DNA of 64,000 nt, from NCBI RefSeq assembly GCF_047250365.1, contig NZ_JBLBVL010000016.1, positions 21,904 to 85,903 of the forward strand, in the 5' to 3' direction. How positions within the stretch are numbered: position 1 is the stretch's first letter; each line of letters starts with the position of its first letter. The position numbers and the translations under genes are program-made. The notes under the pieces were generated by a model that saw only the letters and a program-made list of their open reading frames with translations, searched no databases and was not told the DNA's origin. Source of the stretch: Thaumasiovibrio sp047250365 (GTDB lineage: Bacteria > Pseudomonadota > Gammaproteobacteria > Enterobacterales > Vibrionaceae). This document shows, in pieces, positions 24,882 through 33,663 of the stretch.

Positions 24882-24898
24882 GGCGTTCACGCCCTTTA
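24882..24898. terminator. Short terminator hairpin between convergent genes
   Basis: GGGCG-TTCA-CGCCC then TTTAG. Short and with a modest T tract. It overlaps the end of the 24896 gene. Confidence 0.5.
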
Positions 24899-25411
24899 GC
24901 TCAAAATGAGGCCTTGAGGGCGCTGAAAGTCATTTTCATAGTCGAGCATTTCACGCATTAGTCGATAGCAAACTTCGTCTGCAAAAACGACACTGGGGCC
25001 TTTTTTAATTCTTCTCCCGATAACGTTTAAAAATTCTTTTAGTGATAGGTCGCTGTTAAGTTCGCTGTAGGCTTCGGCCATTGCATTAGGCACGCGAACA
25101 GGCGACCTCTTCCCGTCTGCATCGATAACACTAAAAATCTCAACATTGCTAGTAGGGCGATAATCAGCCGGAAGCAAGTCGGCTCTCAGAAGATCGTAAA
25201 AAACAACATCTCTAGCGTATCCAGAAAGTGATCTATCGCCGCGCTCTTTGCCTTCTCGCGCAGCGTCACCGATGAATGTGCTTGCGCCTCGAATCCCGTA
25301 CAGTCCGACAATTGCCTGATGTGCATAAATAGGCAAACTGACCTTTGTGGATGAATTTTTATTCAGTCTAACGGAAACCGTTGAAGATGTTTTTCGTTGA
25401 ATTACAGACAT
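24896..25411 (-). CDS. Unknown protein (171 aa)
   Basis: Leftward. Starts MSVIQRKTSSTVSVRLN, with GAGG upstream. Reads as a soluble mixed alpha/beta protein. No family recognised. Its leader carries a motif shared with the 11332 and 31910 leaders. Confidence 0.6.
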   Translation of the reverse strand: MSVIQRKTSSTVSVRLNKNSSTKVSLPIYAHQAIVGLYGIRGASTFIGDAAREGKERGDRSLSGYARDVVFYDLLRADLLPADYRPTSNVEIFSVIDADGKRSPVRVPNAMAEAYSELNSDLSLKEFLNVIGRRIKKGPSVVFADEVCYRLMREMLDYENDFQRPQGLILS

Positions 25412-25428
25412 TGGTCGCCTCGGCTTTT

Positions 25429-25443
25429 ACTACGTATGGTGTG
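25429..25443 (-). promoter_or_regulatory. ACACCATACGTA motif, leftward leader
   Basis: Leftward CACACCATACGTAGT, 18-32 bases before the 25411 start. Matches sites at 11354 and 31941. The rest of the 25412-25836 interval holds the promoter at 25783, a doubtful small ORF, and nothing else I recognise. Confidence 0.4.
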
Positions 25444-25650
25444 CTCGGAATATACTCCCTGTCCCGCTGGAATTGCAACCCCCTAGAAATCAAAAATGAT
25501 TTATTATTTGTGAGGTAAAACATTGACTTAAGAAGTAAAAAACACTTGACCGTGATATGCCTATGCCACGTAGTTTGCGTGTTTCTCTTACCAAAACAGA
25601 AGGTTACGTCGCCGCTGATTTTACGGAGGGGAGAGGCTTTTTCGCTCTTT

Positions 25651-25815
25651 ATGCCTAAAAAAGAGAGCGTAAAATATTTCAATCAGAGATATGCACTAAA
25701 GGTCAGAGTGCTGAATGCTTTGATTGTGGTTATTTGCAGTCGCTTAATTAGCGATCAATTACTGGCAGTGCTTGCTGCTATTTTGTCCTCATCGTGGTTG
25801 TGTGGTACAATTTGA
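25651..25815 (+). CDS. Doubtful small membrane peptide (54 aa)
   Basis: ATG 25651 opens MPKKESVKYFNQRYALKV followed by a hydrophobic stretch (LIVVICSRLISDQLLAVLAA). GGAGGG is upstream but too far (about 17 bases). The promoter for the next gene overlaps its end. Weakly supported. Confidence 0.25.
   Translation: MPKKESVKYFNQRYALKVRVLNALIVVICSRLISDQLLAVLAAILSSSWLCGTI
25783..25811 (+). promoter_or_regulatory. Sigma70-type promoter for the 25837 gene
   Basis: TTGTCC (25783-25788), 17 bases, TACAAT (25806-25811). Followed by AAAGGAG and the ATG at 25837. Confidence 0.65.
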
Positions 25816-25836
25816 GTAACGCAAAGGAGCTAATGA

Positions 25837-26460
25837 ATGCCTCGTAATTACAATGACCAAACCAAAATCACCGTAGACTTTGGTTGGTTGGACAATATCC
25901 AAGAAAATACCGCTAAGTTTTCAGAGTTGAAGACTGCAGGTTTTGACGCGTCCAGTATTGCGAGTAAAGCAAAAATCATTCTTGCGCCAGGCTACCAGAT
26001 GGTAAGAAGTGACATTGATGATATGGCCTTTGAATTGGCCTTGTTGTGTGAGTCTACCAAAGAGGTGGTTTACTACATTAAATGTCAGGTGTGGGGTGAT
26101 GTGTACCTTAACGCTAAACCAATCACGCAAGTCTTACTATGGCGTACAAGTAATGTCGTTCATCGTCGTATTACTTCCGGTCTAGCCGAGGATATCTTTC
26201 GGGGCTACCTATTGGATGAATACAATATCGTTGCTTCTGATTCGTGTCAGACGCGTGAAGGGCGTGATTTTTGGGTAAGACAGCTTGGTTATGCGCTTCA
26301 ATTTGGCGAGTTCGTCTATCGCTTTGACCGTCTAAACTGCGAGTTACTGCAAATTACCGATCATGCAACGGTTCGTGATAACTCATGTGACCTATGGGGC
26401 GATGAACAAGAGTATGAAAACATCCTCGCTATGATCAGCAAGGATGAGATCATTCTTTAG
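25837..26460 (+). CDS. Unknown protein (207 aa)
   Basis: Own promoter and a good ribosome-binding site (AAAGGAG). A lone rightward gene between leftward ones, as expected of a moron. Acidic, soluble, no recognised domain. Convergent with the chemoreceptor gene. Confidence 0.65.
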   Translation: MPRNYNDQTKITVDFGWLDNIQENTAKFSELKTAGFDASSIASKAKIILAPGYQMVRSDIDDMAFELALLCESTKEVVYYIKCQVWGDVYLNAKPITQVLLWRTSNVVHRRITSGLAEDIFRGYLLDEYNIVASDSCQTREGRDFWVRQLGYALQFGEFVYRFDRLNCELLQITDHATVRDNSCDLWGDEQEYENILAMISKDEIIL

Positions 26461-26472
26461 GGCCTTGGTCCA

Positions 26473-27762
26473 CTAGCTATCTGTTACCGTAAAGACGGAT
26501 AGCTTATCTTCCATACCTTGCGCGTCACTCATAAGGCTTTCAGCCAGGTTCGCTACAATCCCCGCATTTTCCAGCACTGCATTACTCTGGTCCCTAACAC
26601 CGATTAATTGAATCGATACGCTACCGTTGGCGCTCGCTTGCTCTTCTGCAGCACTCGCAATACGAAATGACATATCACTTAATGTCTCTGCACTGGCGGC
26701 CACTAGTGCCATGTCCTCGCTAATATGGCCAATACTGCTCAAACTACGCTGTGCTTGCTCTACCGATCGAACACTTACCTTTTCAATCTCTGCGGTATCG
26801 TCCACTACTTGTTGAATGATGGCGCCAATTCTTACGGTGGCCTCCTGTGTGCGAATCGCAAGCGTCCGTACTTCATCAGCAACAACGGCAAAGCCGCGAC
26901 CTTGATCGCCAGCCCTGGCCGCTTCAATGGCCGCGTTAAGGGCTAGCAGGTTCGTTTGCTCTGAGACGTCTTTGATAACACCTATAACCTGGTTGATTTC
27001 GGCGGTGCTGGTGCGCAATGAGCTAACTGACCGTGACGCGTTATCAACACATGTAGATAGGTCGTCCATATCCTTCATTGCTGATTCCACGCGCCGTTTG
27101 CTGTCAATGACGCGTTGGTGATCGGTGCTTGCCTGTTCTGCTGCTTCTGTAGCGATTTGAGCGACTTCGCTACCCGCGTCAGCTATTTGTGCGATAGATG
27201 TTGTAATGCTATCTAACGCCTTGTGCTGGTGGCTTACCTGGCCAGATGTTGAGTTTGCGGCGCTACTAAGCTCTATCACGGCCTTGCTTGTCCCGTCGGC
27301 GGCATCTTTTAACCATTTAACGAGCGATTCAATGGCATCGAGGGCCTTATCAAACCGAGATCCAATTTGACCAAATTCATCAGGCCCGTTTGAAAAGCCT
27401 ACCCGGTGCGATATGTCGTTATGTTCCATCGCCTCTGCTGCTGCGTGTATCTCAAACAGTGCACCACCAATGAACCGGTTCAGGTAATAGATAAGTACGC
27501 CCATGACCACGACAAAGATTAGTGAATACATGACGGATCTCCGACGCGACGTTTCAACCTTATCAATCAAGTAGTCCTTAACATGATCCTGTATTTCAGG
27601 AATGCCGTTGATGACATCGATGATCTGGCCATCGATGGTAAACCGCACGTAACCGACCAATAGAAAGAAACCAAGTAGCAGGTTGAATAGGACCATAAAC
27701 TTTGTTTTCGTAGGTAGAGTTACCATTAACTTATCAATAGCTCGCATTTTAACTTGTCTCAT
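26473..27762 (-). CDS. Methyl-accepting chemotaxis protein (chemoreceptor)
   Basis: 429 residues with full receptor architecture: a membrane span at about 21-41 (KFMVLFNLLLGFFLLVG), a short external segment of about 34 residues, a second span at about 76-94 (SVMYSLIFVVVMGVLIYYL), a HAMP-like region to about 150 and a long coiled-coil signalling domain. The highly conserved hairpin tip EQTNLLALNAAIEAARAG at 268-285, continuing QGRGFAVVADEVRTLA, is the CheA/CheW contact. No C-terminal NWETF-type CheR tether. The short periplasmic part cannot hold a usual ligand domain, so it may act as a membrane or redox sensor, or as a decoy joining host arrays. It lies between phage-like genes. Confidence in the family is very high. 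Confidence 0.97.
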   Translation of the reverse strand: MRQVKMRAIDKLMVTLPTKTKFMVLFNLLLGFFLLVGYVRFTIDGQIIDVINGIPEIQDHVKDYLIDKVETSRRRSVMYSLIFVVVMGVLIYYLNRFIGGALFEIHAAAEAMEHNDISHRVGFSNGPDEFGQIGSRFDKALDAIESLVKWLKDAADGTSKAVIELSSAANSTSGQVSHQHKALDSITTSIAQIADAGSEVAQIATEAAEQASTDHQRVIDSKRRVESAMKDMDDLSTCVDNASRSVSSLRTSTAEINQVIGVIKDVSEQTNLLALNAAIEAARAGDQGRGFAVVADEVRTLAIRTQEATVRIGAIIQQVVDDTAEIEKVSVRSVEQAQRSLSSIGHISEDMALVAASAETLSDMSFRIASAAEEQASANGSVSIQLIGVRDQSNAVLENAGIVANLAESLMSDAQGMEDKLSVFTVTDS

Positions 27763-27763
27763 A

Positions 27764-28228
27764 TTAGGCCCCGATAGCTTGCGCTTTAAGAAGAACGCCG
27801 CCTAAGTCATAGGCGTTAGGTTGTGCCGCTTTCGTTTGTAGTGAATTGATAAACCCGCGCTCTTTAAGTGTCTTTACTGCTCGTTTGAGTGAAGAGAGGC
27901 TAAGGCCTGATTTGTTCGATAGCTGATTAAAGGTGACGTGTGCGATATGTTGGTTAACGCAATAGAACGATAGGGTGATAAGTGCCAGCTTCTCGATAGG
28001 TGTTATTTGCATGGCCTGGCAATCAAGAGAGATAACCAGGTTGGTAAGGTTGGTCCCGGCGCTCGCTTTGCGTAGTTCAGCGTGCCAGTGTTTGCGCTGC
28101 TCTTGTAGATATACCGTGGCTTCGTCGTCCAGGCCTCCAAGTGCTTCATAGTCGTCTAGCTTGGCTAGCATCGTAACAGCAATACCGCCGCTACTTAGCT
28201 CTGCCTGTATCAGTGATAGGTTATCCAT
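27764..28228 (-). CDS. Winged-helix-like protein (154 aa)
   Basis: C-terminal part (THVTFNQLSNKSGLSLSSLKRAVKTLKERGFINSL, counted from about 98) reads as a winged helix of the replication-protein/GntR type. One base separates it from the chemoreceptor gene in the same direction, so they are probably co-transcribed. Function unknown. Confidence 0.6.
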   Translation of the reverse strand: MDNLSLIQAELSSGGIAVTMLAKLDDYEALGGLDDEATVYLQEQRKHWHAELRKASAGTNLTNLVISLDCQAMQITPIEKLALITLSFYCVNQHIAHVTFNQLSNKSGLSLSSLKRAVKTLKERGFINSLQTKAAQPNAYDLGGVLLKAQAIGA

Positions 28229-28278
28229 CTTGTTTCTCTGTTAGTTTTGGTACCCTCAACGATGAAGGTACCAAACAA

Positions 28279-28872
28279 TTAAGCGGCTTTTTTGCTGGTG
28301 GCCTTAGCTTTTGGCTTGGCCTTGCGTCTAACCGGTTCGCGCCATACTAAGTGACTAAGGTTGTCGGGTATCGAAGCAACACGGCCGCCACGGTCCCAAA
28401 TCATCCAGGAGTATTCACAACTGTCACTACCTTTGCCGGTAAAGCTAGGTCTTGGCACTAGGATAGGTGTCTTATCCGGGAACCCGATTTCTTGCCAAAA
28501 CGGTACACGGTCAAAGGATCCTAGATAGTTCATACGCTGCAGATAGATAAGCGTCCCGTCCGGGGCCAGTTCACTAAATGACTTGCGTAAAAACTCTTTG
28601 GTTAAGCTAAATGGCGGATTGGTAATGATCACATCTTGCGTACCAAACTCTGTAGTCAGGTAATCAACACCTTGTCGTAGTTCAGCCCAGGCCTTTTGTC
28701 CTTCCGGTAGTGGTACCGACGTATAGATATGGTCCTCACCTGGCGTACCACAACACGGCTCTAAGAACCGGTCATCTTCTCGAAACTGTATGTGTGCTAG
28801 TAGGGCATCAATAACGCCTTTAGGGGTAGGGTAAACCTCGTTGGCTCTTACCTGGCCGTTCGTTGAACTCAT
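28279..28872 (-). CDS. DNA adenine-methyltransferase-like protein
   Basis: 197 residues. FLEPCCGTPG at 37-46 (SAM-binding) and NPPF at 85-88 (the N6-adenine/N4-cytosine catalytic motif) in standard order and spacing. The C-terminal end is a Lys/Ala tail (KPKAKATSKKAA). Small for a full methyltransferase with target recognition, so target choice may be poor or come from a partner. Overlaps the next gene by 4 bases. Confidence 0.75.
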   Translation of the reverse strand: MSSTNGQVRANEVYPTPKGVIDALLAHIQFREDDRFLEPCCGTPGEDHIYTSVPLPEGQKAWAELRQGVDYLTTEFGTQDVIITNPPFSLTKEFLRKSFSELAPDGTLIYLQRMNYLGSFDRVPFWQEIGFPDKTPILVPRPSFTGKGSDSCEYSWMIWDRGGRVASIPDNLSHLVWREPVRRKAKPKAKATSKKAA

Positions 28873-29396
28873 TGTGTATCCTTAAGTGTTTCTTTGTTCT
28901 TGATAACGAAGTACATACCTCGTCGTCTTACCTGCTCGCTGCCAAAGTGCATCGTTAATGCATCTTCATACCTGGCGGCTTTCTCATTGCGCTGATATCC
29001 ATCCCTGGTTGCACGGCCTACACCGGACTTATCGCCTTCATAAATCTGGATAATCATGTATTGCGTGTTCAGTGTGGCCAGTAGCCTAATAACGGGCTCA
29101 ATATCTTCGATAACATTCAGTACGTTCAGACAAAGCGTTACATCAAACCAATATTCACTAAGCAAGGCCTCGTTAGTTATTACGCCAGGGGCCTTACTAT
29201 TCGGGTCGTAGTTTTGAACTGTTGATCCTGGTAGCGTTTCTTTAAGGTATTGCTCTGTTAGTTCTGGCCACTTTTCGCAACCGAAGTTAAGAAGCCTGAT
29301 TCCGTTACGCGTGATCCCTGTTAGGTCCCTAATAATTTTTGCACCGGCGGGTACCTGTTTATGGCTTGTGTTTAAAGTCATAGCAATGCTGCTCAT
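28869..29396 (-). CDS. SAM-methyltransferase-fold protein
   Basis: 175 residues. LLNFGCEKWPELT (motif I-like), VQNYDPN (motif II) and FDVTLCLNVLNVIED (motif IV-like) fit a class I methyltransferase fold but the catalytic motif is atypical. Likely works with the adjacent adenine-methyltransferase-like gene, whose start it overlaps. Confidence 0.6.
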   Translation of the reverse strand: MSSIAMTLNTSHKQVPAGAKIIRDLTGITRNGIRLLNFGCEKWPELTEQYLKETLPGSTVQNYDPNSKAPGVITNEALLSEYWFDVTLCLNVLNVIEDIEPVIRLLATLNTQYMIIQIYEGDKSGVGRATRDGYQRNEKAARYEDALTMHFGSEQVRRRGMYFVIKNKETLKDTQ

Positions 29397-29433
29397 TGAA
29401 TGGCTTGTGACTAAATCGGTTAGTAGGTGTTAG

Positions 29434-29772
29434 TTATTGGAATAAGACTTCTTGAATGCCGTAATCCTGGATCATCATCTTGTCGTCTTTGCCTAAGTGC
29501 CAATGGCCTTCAAGGATAAGAGTTCCGCCGTCAGCGTCACCGCCAGCCAGGGTAAGAGCATGAAACGTAGCAGTACCGCATAAGCCGCATCCATCACGAC
29601 ATATCTCGTAACCAAGACCAGTCTGAAAACCGTATCTAGGGCAAGTGGTAGGGCGTTCAGGCAAGAAGTTAGTACCGACATAGGAATTGCCAGACACACC
29701 AATGACCGTAGCTTTCACACTGGCCTTAATGCATGGGTAACTATCAGGTGGGGTTGTATCGAATAGGGCCAT
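29434..29772 (-). CDS. Unknown Cys-containing protein (112 aa)
   Basis: Contains CPRYGFQTGLGYEICRDGCGLCG, four or five Cys that could bind a metal. Leftward in the parM-to-methyltransferase run. No family recognised. Confidence 0.55.
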   Translation of the reverse strand: MALFDTTPPDSYPCIKASVKATVIGVSGNSYVGTNFLPERPTTCPRYGFQTGLGYEICRDGCGLCGTATFHALTLAGGDADGGTLILEGHWHLGKDDKMMIQDYGIQEVLFQ

Positions 29773-29775
29773 TGG

Positions 29776-30186
29776 CTAGCCCTTCTCTGGTGTAGAGGTA
29801 ATATCGATACCAAGCTCTTTAGCGTAACTAAGCACAAATGCAGCAAGAGCAAGATACTTAGGTTGCTTAGGACTCTTCACAATAGCGTTAGACACTGCTG
29901 GTGGCACAAACAAAGACTGTGGAGCAAGGGTTTTACCCTCAACTGTCTTATCTAGTTCGTTAACAATGCTAGGAATGCCATTAGGATGCGCTTCTACGGC
30001 TGCTATAAGCGCTTCTTTACGATTCTTTGATGTAAGGTCGCAGATTAGCGTCAGTGCGATGTGTGCGCTTTCTGTGAGAGGAACAGTAAGTCGCGTAAGG
30101 CCATTATCAATCATGCGTTGACGAAAACGAGCCTGGCGCAACTTATCCTGTTCCAATTTTGTTTCTTGTTTCGATGTATCAGTCAT
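29776..30186 (-). CDS. Unknown protein (136 aa) linked to parMR
   Basis: N-terminus QDKLRQARFRQRMIDNGL then TRLTVPLTESAHIALTLI has the pattern of small replicon or ribbon-helix-helix-type proteins. It follows the ParR-like gene by 65 bases. Possibly part of the segregation cassette. Confidence 0.5.
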   Translation of the reverse strand: MTDTSKQETKLEQDKLRQARFRQRMIDNGLTRLTVPLTESAHIALTLICDLTSKNRKEALIAAVEAHPNGIPSIVNELDKTVEGKTLAPQSLFVPPAVSNAIVKSPKQPKYLALAAFVLSYAKELGIDITSTPEKG

Positions 30187-30251
30187 TAAAAGGTTTCCCT
30201 GTTAATGACTTGCTAGCTGTCGTCGGGGAGTGACTGAGTTAGCTTAAGGTT

Positions 30252-30743
30252 TTAGTCCAGCTTCATCTTTGGCAAAGCAGCTTTAGGAACCGTTACCGCC
30301 GCTTTCACTTGCGTTTGCATTCGTGTAAGGTCGGCGGGCTCATCCTTTGCCGGTGCTGGCGCTTGTGCTGCTTCTGCTGGTGGCGCTGTTACCGGCGCTG
30401 TTGATGCTGGTGGCTGTTCCGGTGCTGGCATAGGTTCAGTGCGAGTAAACCCTTGCTGTGCGTTGTCATTGCCGCCCATGTTAAAGATATCGGTTAGCTG
30501 CCTGGCGATGTACTTAGTACGTTCCAGGCCGCTTAATGCTCGAAACTGTGGGTCATCACCCATACCGATAATTAAATCTAGTAGTAACGCTTCGTCCAGG
30601 ACCAACCCGGCACGCATCCAACGATGGAGTAAGTATTGCTTTGCGTTGCTCCCTTTGTAAGTGTTAAACAGTCGTGAATCGGCCTCTGAATTTTCACTCA
30701 TTGGTAGCTTCACGTTGATTATCTTATCGGCATTTTTTTTCAT
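30252..30743 (-). CDS. ParR-like centromere-binding protein
   Basis: 163 residues, 3 bases after parM in the same direction, the position of parR in plasmid R1-type operons. The N-terminus (KIINVKLPMSENSEADSRLF, KQYLLHRWMRAGLVL) resembles the ribbon-helix-helix start of ParR proteins. The rest is Pro/Ala-rich and likely disordered, with a short basic end (VPKAALPKMKLD). ParR binds parC and caps ParM filaments. The call depends on context as well as sequence. Confidence 0.6.
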   Translation of the reverse strand: MKKNADKIINVKLPMSENSEADSRLFNTYKGSNAKQYLLHRWMRAGLVLDEALLLDLIIGMGDDPQFRALSGLERTKYIARQLTDIFNMGGNDNAQQGFTRTEPMPAPEQPPASTAPVTAPPAEAAQAPAPAKDEPADLTRMQTQVKAAVTVPKAALPKMKLD

Positions 30744-30746
30744 CGA

Positions 30747-31910
30747 TTAGTCTTGCGCCTCCGCTTCTGGTGCAACGGCTTGTGCTTCGCGTTTTAGTAC
30801 GTCAGGTGCGAATTTCTCTAATAAATCGTCTTCTTGGTAATCCATCAATCGATTGATACCGCGAGCGATAGCGTATTCGGGCTGTTCAGGAATATGTAAA
30901 CGCTTCATTGATACCCACGCTCTACCGCCTTCTACTTCACCGCGTGCGTGATCACCAATCCAGTTGGCACCGCCGCCGACAACGACCAGGTGGCTAATAC
31001 CGTCTAGGCCTGTATTCGCTAGGCGATGAATAGCGGTAATTGTGTTTGTCGCTAGGTGCGCACGCGCTGCCGCTGCTTCTTCTCTAACGTCAAAATCATC
31101 ATTTAGCAACCCGGTGCTGATAGCTTCATCTAATTGGTCATCAGAGAACGCGCTAGCATCAGAAATTCCGATTTTATCCGCGTTTTCGGTTAGCAAGTGG
31201 CGGAAATGCGTCACTGTATTTTCGACTGCGACACCTTCAACGGTTAGTAAGTCTGAATCGCCCGTCGTGATTGACTCTGTAGAGACAGTTAGGCGTGCAA
31301 CGTCGATAGTGAAGCGGCCGATGTCAGCAACGATCACCTCGCTACTGTTAGCTTTCGGGGTGAAGCCTTCACGATAGCCATTCTCATCAAAAGCAACTGA
31401 GTAGTAAGCCGGGATAGCTTCCGGGAATATCTGAATACCAATGATATTAGGCATTGCGCGTTCGCCAGAAAGGTTTTCAATTTGGCGCATCAGGTTTTTG
31501 GTCTTGTTGGCGATGTTGTCGGTGTTGACTTTATCACCGTTGTAATACATTTCTGTAGGTAGAGTGCTACCCAGGATGATCGGCATACCGGTAAGGTCTT
31601 CAATCCCTGCAAGTGTATCGATGTTCAATACTAGGTTTTCAGGGCAAAACTGCCACTTCTTCGATGCTGTGCTTTGGCGGCCCTGGCTTTTCAGTGAAAC
31701 CGTGAATACCGAGCCGTCAGGTAGCTGCCATGAGTTTGGCGATGTACCGTTGCCACCGTAGCTCTCTTTACCTACTTGGATGATAGAGCGTCGAATACCT
31801 TCAATTGTCTTGCTACCGTCTGTGTAGCAAAGCACAGCATTGCCCGAGCCATCATCGATAGCAACTTTCTTTATTTGACTGCGAACAAACGCGCTTAGGT
31901 CGAATCCCAT
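30747..31910 (-). CDS. parM: ParM-like actin-family segregation ATPase
   Basis: 387 residues. Actin-fold landmarks in order: phosphate-1 loop VAIDDGSGNAVL at about 16-27, phosphate-2 loop VIVADIGRFTIDVA in the middle, and adenosine-site LVVVGGGANWIGD in the C-terminal third. This is typical of ParM/StbA, which forms filaments that push plasmid copies apart. It heads a leftward parM-parR unit. In a phage it points to plasmid-like maintenance, or to phage-nucleus positioning as with other actin or tubulin homologues. Confidence 0.85.
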   Translation of the reverse strand: MGFDLSAFVRSQIKKVAIDDGSGNAVLCYTDGSKTIEGIRRSIIQVGKESYGGNGTSPNSWQLPDGSVFTVSLKSQGRQSTASKKWQFCPENLVLNIDTLAGIEDLTGMPIILGSTLPTEMYYNGDKVNTDNIANKTKNLMRQIENLSGERAMPNIIGIQIFPEAIPAYYSVAFDENGYREGFTPKANSSEVIVADIGRFTIDVARLTVSTESITTGDSDLLTVEGVAVENTVTHFRHLLTENADKIGISDASAFSDDQLDEAISTGLLNDDFDVREEAAAARAHLATNTITAIHRLANTGLDGISHLVVVGGGANWIGDHARGEVEGGRAWVSMKRLHIPEQPEYAIARGINRLMDYQEDDLLEKFAPDVLKREAQAVAPEAEAQD

Positions 31911-32211
31911 TAGCTAAAACTCCGTTTTAATTGTGTATCTATTACGTATGGTGTTTGTCCCGCCTGTTAGCGTGACTCATATAATTTACATCACAATTAT
32001 CTAAAATGCATCAATTTAATGGTGAATAGACGACTATCCACTACTAATTGACCGCCTTATCACACTCTATTCCCGCGACATAGCAGCGCCCAGCACTGCT
32101 TTTGCTGCTTTCATTTGGTGATAATCGTCAATCGAACGCAAAAAAGCGTTTATAGGCGCGTATTGCGCACTTATTGACGATATGGAATCATTCGAGTTCA
32201 TAGGGGGGAAC
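31911..32211 (-). promoter_or_regulatory. Region upstream of parM: shared leader motif and possible parC
   Basis: About 300 bases with no gene. Holds the ACACCATACGTAAT motif (31941-31954, leftward), an ATTGACGAT inverted pair (32122-32131 and 32172-32181) and ATAGACGACTAT near 32026. These words resemble those of the 5094-5438 array. ParR centromeres usually lie just upstream of parM, so this is the best place for parC, although clean tandem repeats are not visible. Confidence 0.35.
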
Positions 32212-33663
32212 ATGGCACGTATTGATTGGAAGTCGCACGCCGCGCTATTTACGCAGGAGCGCGAAAACAACCCTAGTTTGTCAGTACAGCAGTATTGCGA
32301 AGACAAGGGGCTTAATGTCCGAACGGCACGGCGGCACATCAAGGTTGGCGGGACGATTGCCGAGAAAAAAGCAATGCCACCAGTCAAGCAAAAAGCATCA
32401 AAAACACCAAAGAAAGGCGCGATTGATTGGCCTGTTCTGTATGAGGGCTTCTTACTAGCAGCCATCAAAGAGCCGGATCTATCACGCAACAAGTATGCAG
32501 AAAAGGTGGGTTATCCGGCCCCACAAGTGCGCAGAGCGTTTAAAAAGCTGCATGAAAGTGCGCAGTTTGCGCAATTAGAAAAAGAACTGGATCAAGCTAT
32601 TGCGCAATTTAAAGCGGATAAAGTGCGCAAGGCCAAGGCTAAGAAGTCAGGCCCCGCAAGGCTTCAAAGCGTTACCGATGCCGACCGGCGAGGGACGCAC
32701 GCAATTGCGCACACTGATAATGACGCAGATCTACCTAATTCGACGGATCGTGGATCTTCGGATCCTTCACCGGGTACCGCAAACCGACAGCCTAACGGCC
32801 AGTTCGGACCAGGTAACACCGCTGGCCGTCAGTTTGGACCAGGTAACACCTTCGGCATGATCCACGGTGGGTATGCAAGCATCCTTAACTTGGATGATGA
32901 AGTGATAGAGGCGCTAAGGGATTCAAACCATTTAGATCTCACTACCGATCTTGTTGAGCGTCGAGCGCGTAAGGCCAGCGTTAAGCGTTATATCCGTGAG
33001 CGTAAACTCGAAACCATTGAGGCATACGAGAACGGGAACCCTGAAACCAATATGGACGGTGAGCCCATACCGCTAACCGAAGCATTGGCCCGTATTGAAT
33101 TTGGTATGACTAGCCAGTTATCCGCGTTAGATAGCGCCATAGATAGCGCTACGGCCATTCTAGCCAAGCAAATCAATGACACCACCAAGTTAGCCCATGC
33201 CGATCACAAGTTAGGCCTATCTGCTCAAGAGAAGGTGGCCATCCAGGTAGAGGCCTACAAGCGCCGCGTTGATAACGGATGGACTGCAGAAGAAACGGCC
33301 CTATGGATTGAGGCTAACGGCGGTGAAGTACCTAAGCACTTAGCAGCACAAGCGGCCAAAGAGCTAGCGGATCAGGTACCAGAAGTTGACGATGACGGCT
33401 TAACGGAAGAAGAGCTAGATCAAATGGCTGTTGAGTACTGGACAGACGCGAAGCAGAAAGAACTAGACGCGAAAGTGAAGGCGGTAGGCATGAAAGAGAT
33501 GATCGCTGATATGGAAGCACGCCAGGAGAACGGATTGCAGCCACAGCAACAAGATGATGATGAACAGTATTTAGAACTAGACGATGAAGACTTTAACGAT
33601 GGTGAAGTGCTATCGGGCTTTGAAGGCTTCGAAGAGGAAGGGCAAGAACATGACGACGATTAG
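32212..33663 (+). CDS. Terminase small subunit (probable)
   Basis: 483 residues from ATG 32212 (GGGGGG site). Two HTH-like segments at the N-terminus (residues about 1-55 and 75-130: SVQQYCEDKGLNVRTARRHI, SRNKYAEKVGYPAPQVRRAF). The middle has a Gly/Asn segment (QPNGQFGPGNTAGRQFGPGNT, a repeated FGPGNT) typical of terminase-associated DUF5681-like linkers. The C-terminal third is very acidic. It lies just before the large subunit. Binds phage DNA to start packaging. Confidence 0.65.
   Translation: MARIDWKSHAALFTQERENNPSLSVQQYCEDKGLNVRTARRHIKVGGTIAEKKAMPPVKQKASKTPKKGAIDWPVLYEGFLLAAIKEPDLSRNKYAEKVGYPAPQVRRAFKKLHESAQFAQLEKELDQAIAQFKADKVRKAKAKKSGPARLQSVTDADRRGTHAIAHTDNDADLPNSTDRGSSDPSPGTANRQPNGQFGPGNTAGRQFGPGNTFGMIHGGYASILNLDDEVIEALRDSNHLDLTTDLVERRARKASVKRYIRERKLETIEAYENGNPETNMDGEPIPLTEALARIEFGMTSQLSALDSAIDSATAILAKQINDTTKLAHADHKLGLSAQEKVAIQVEAYKRRVDNGWTAEETALWIEANGGEVPKHLAAQAAKELADQVPEVDDDGLTEEELDQMAVEYWTDAKQKELDAKVKAVGMKEMIADMEARQENGLQPQQQDDDEQYLELDDEDFNDGEVLSGFEGFEEEGQEHDDD

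Noticed and set aside
26473..27762. Chemoreceptor as host contamination or an assembly join
   Set aside because: It is one base from a leftward phage-type gene, converges with a short phage-like gene, and the surrounding base composition does not change visibly.
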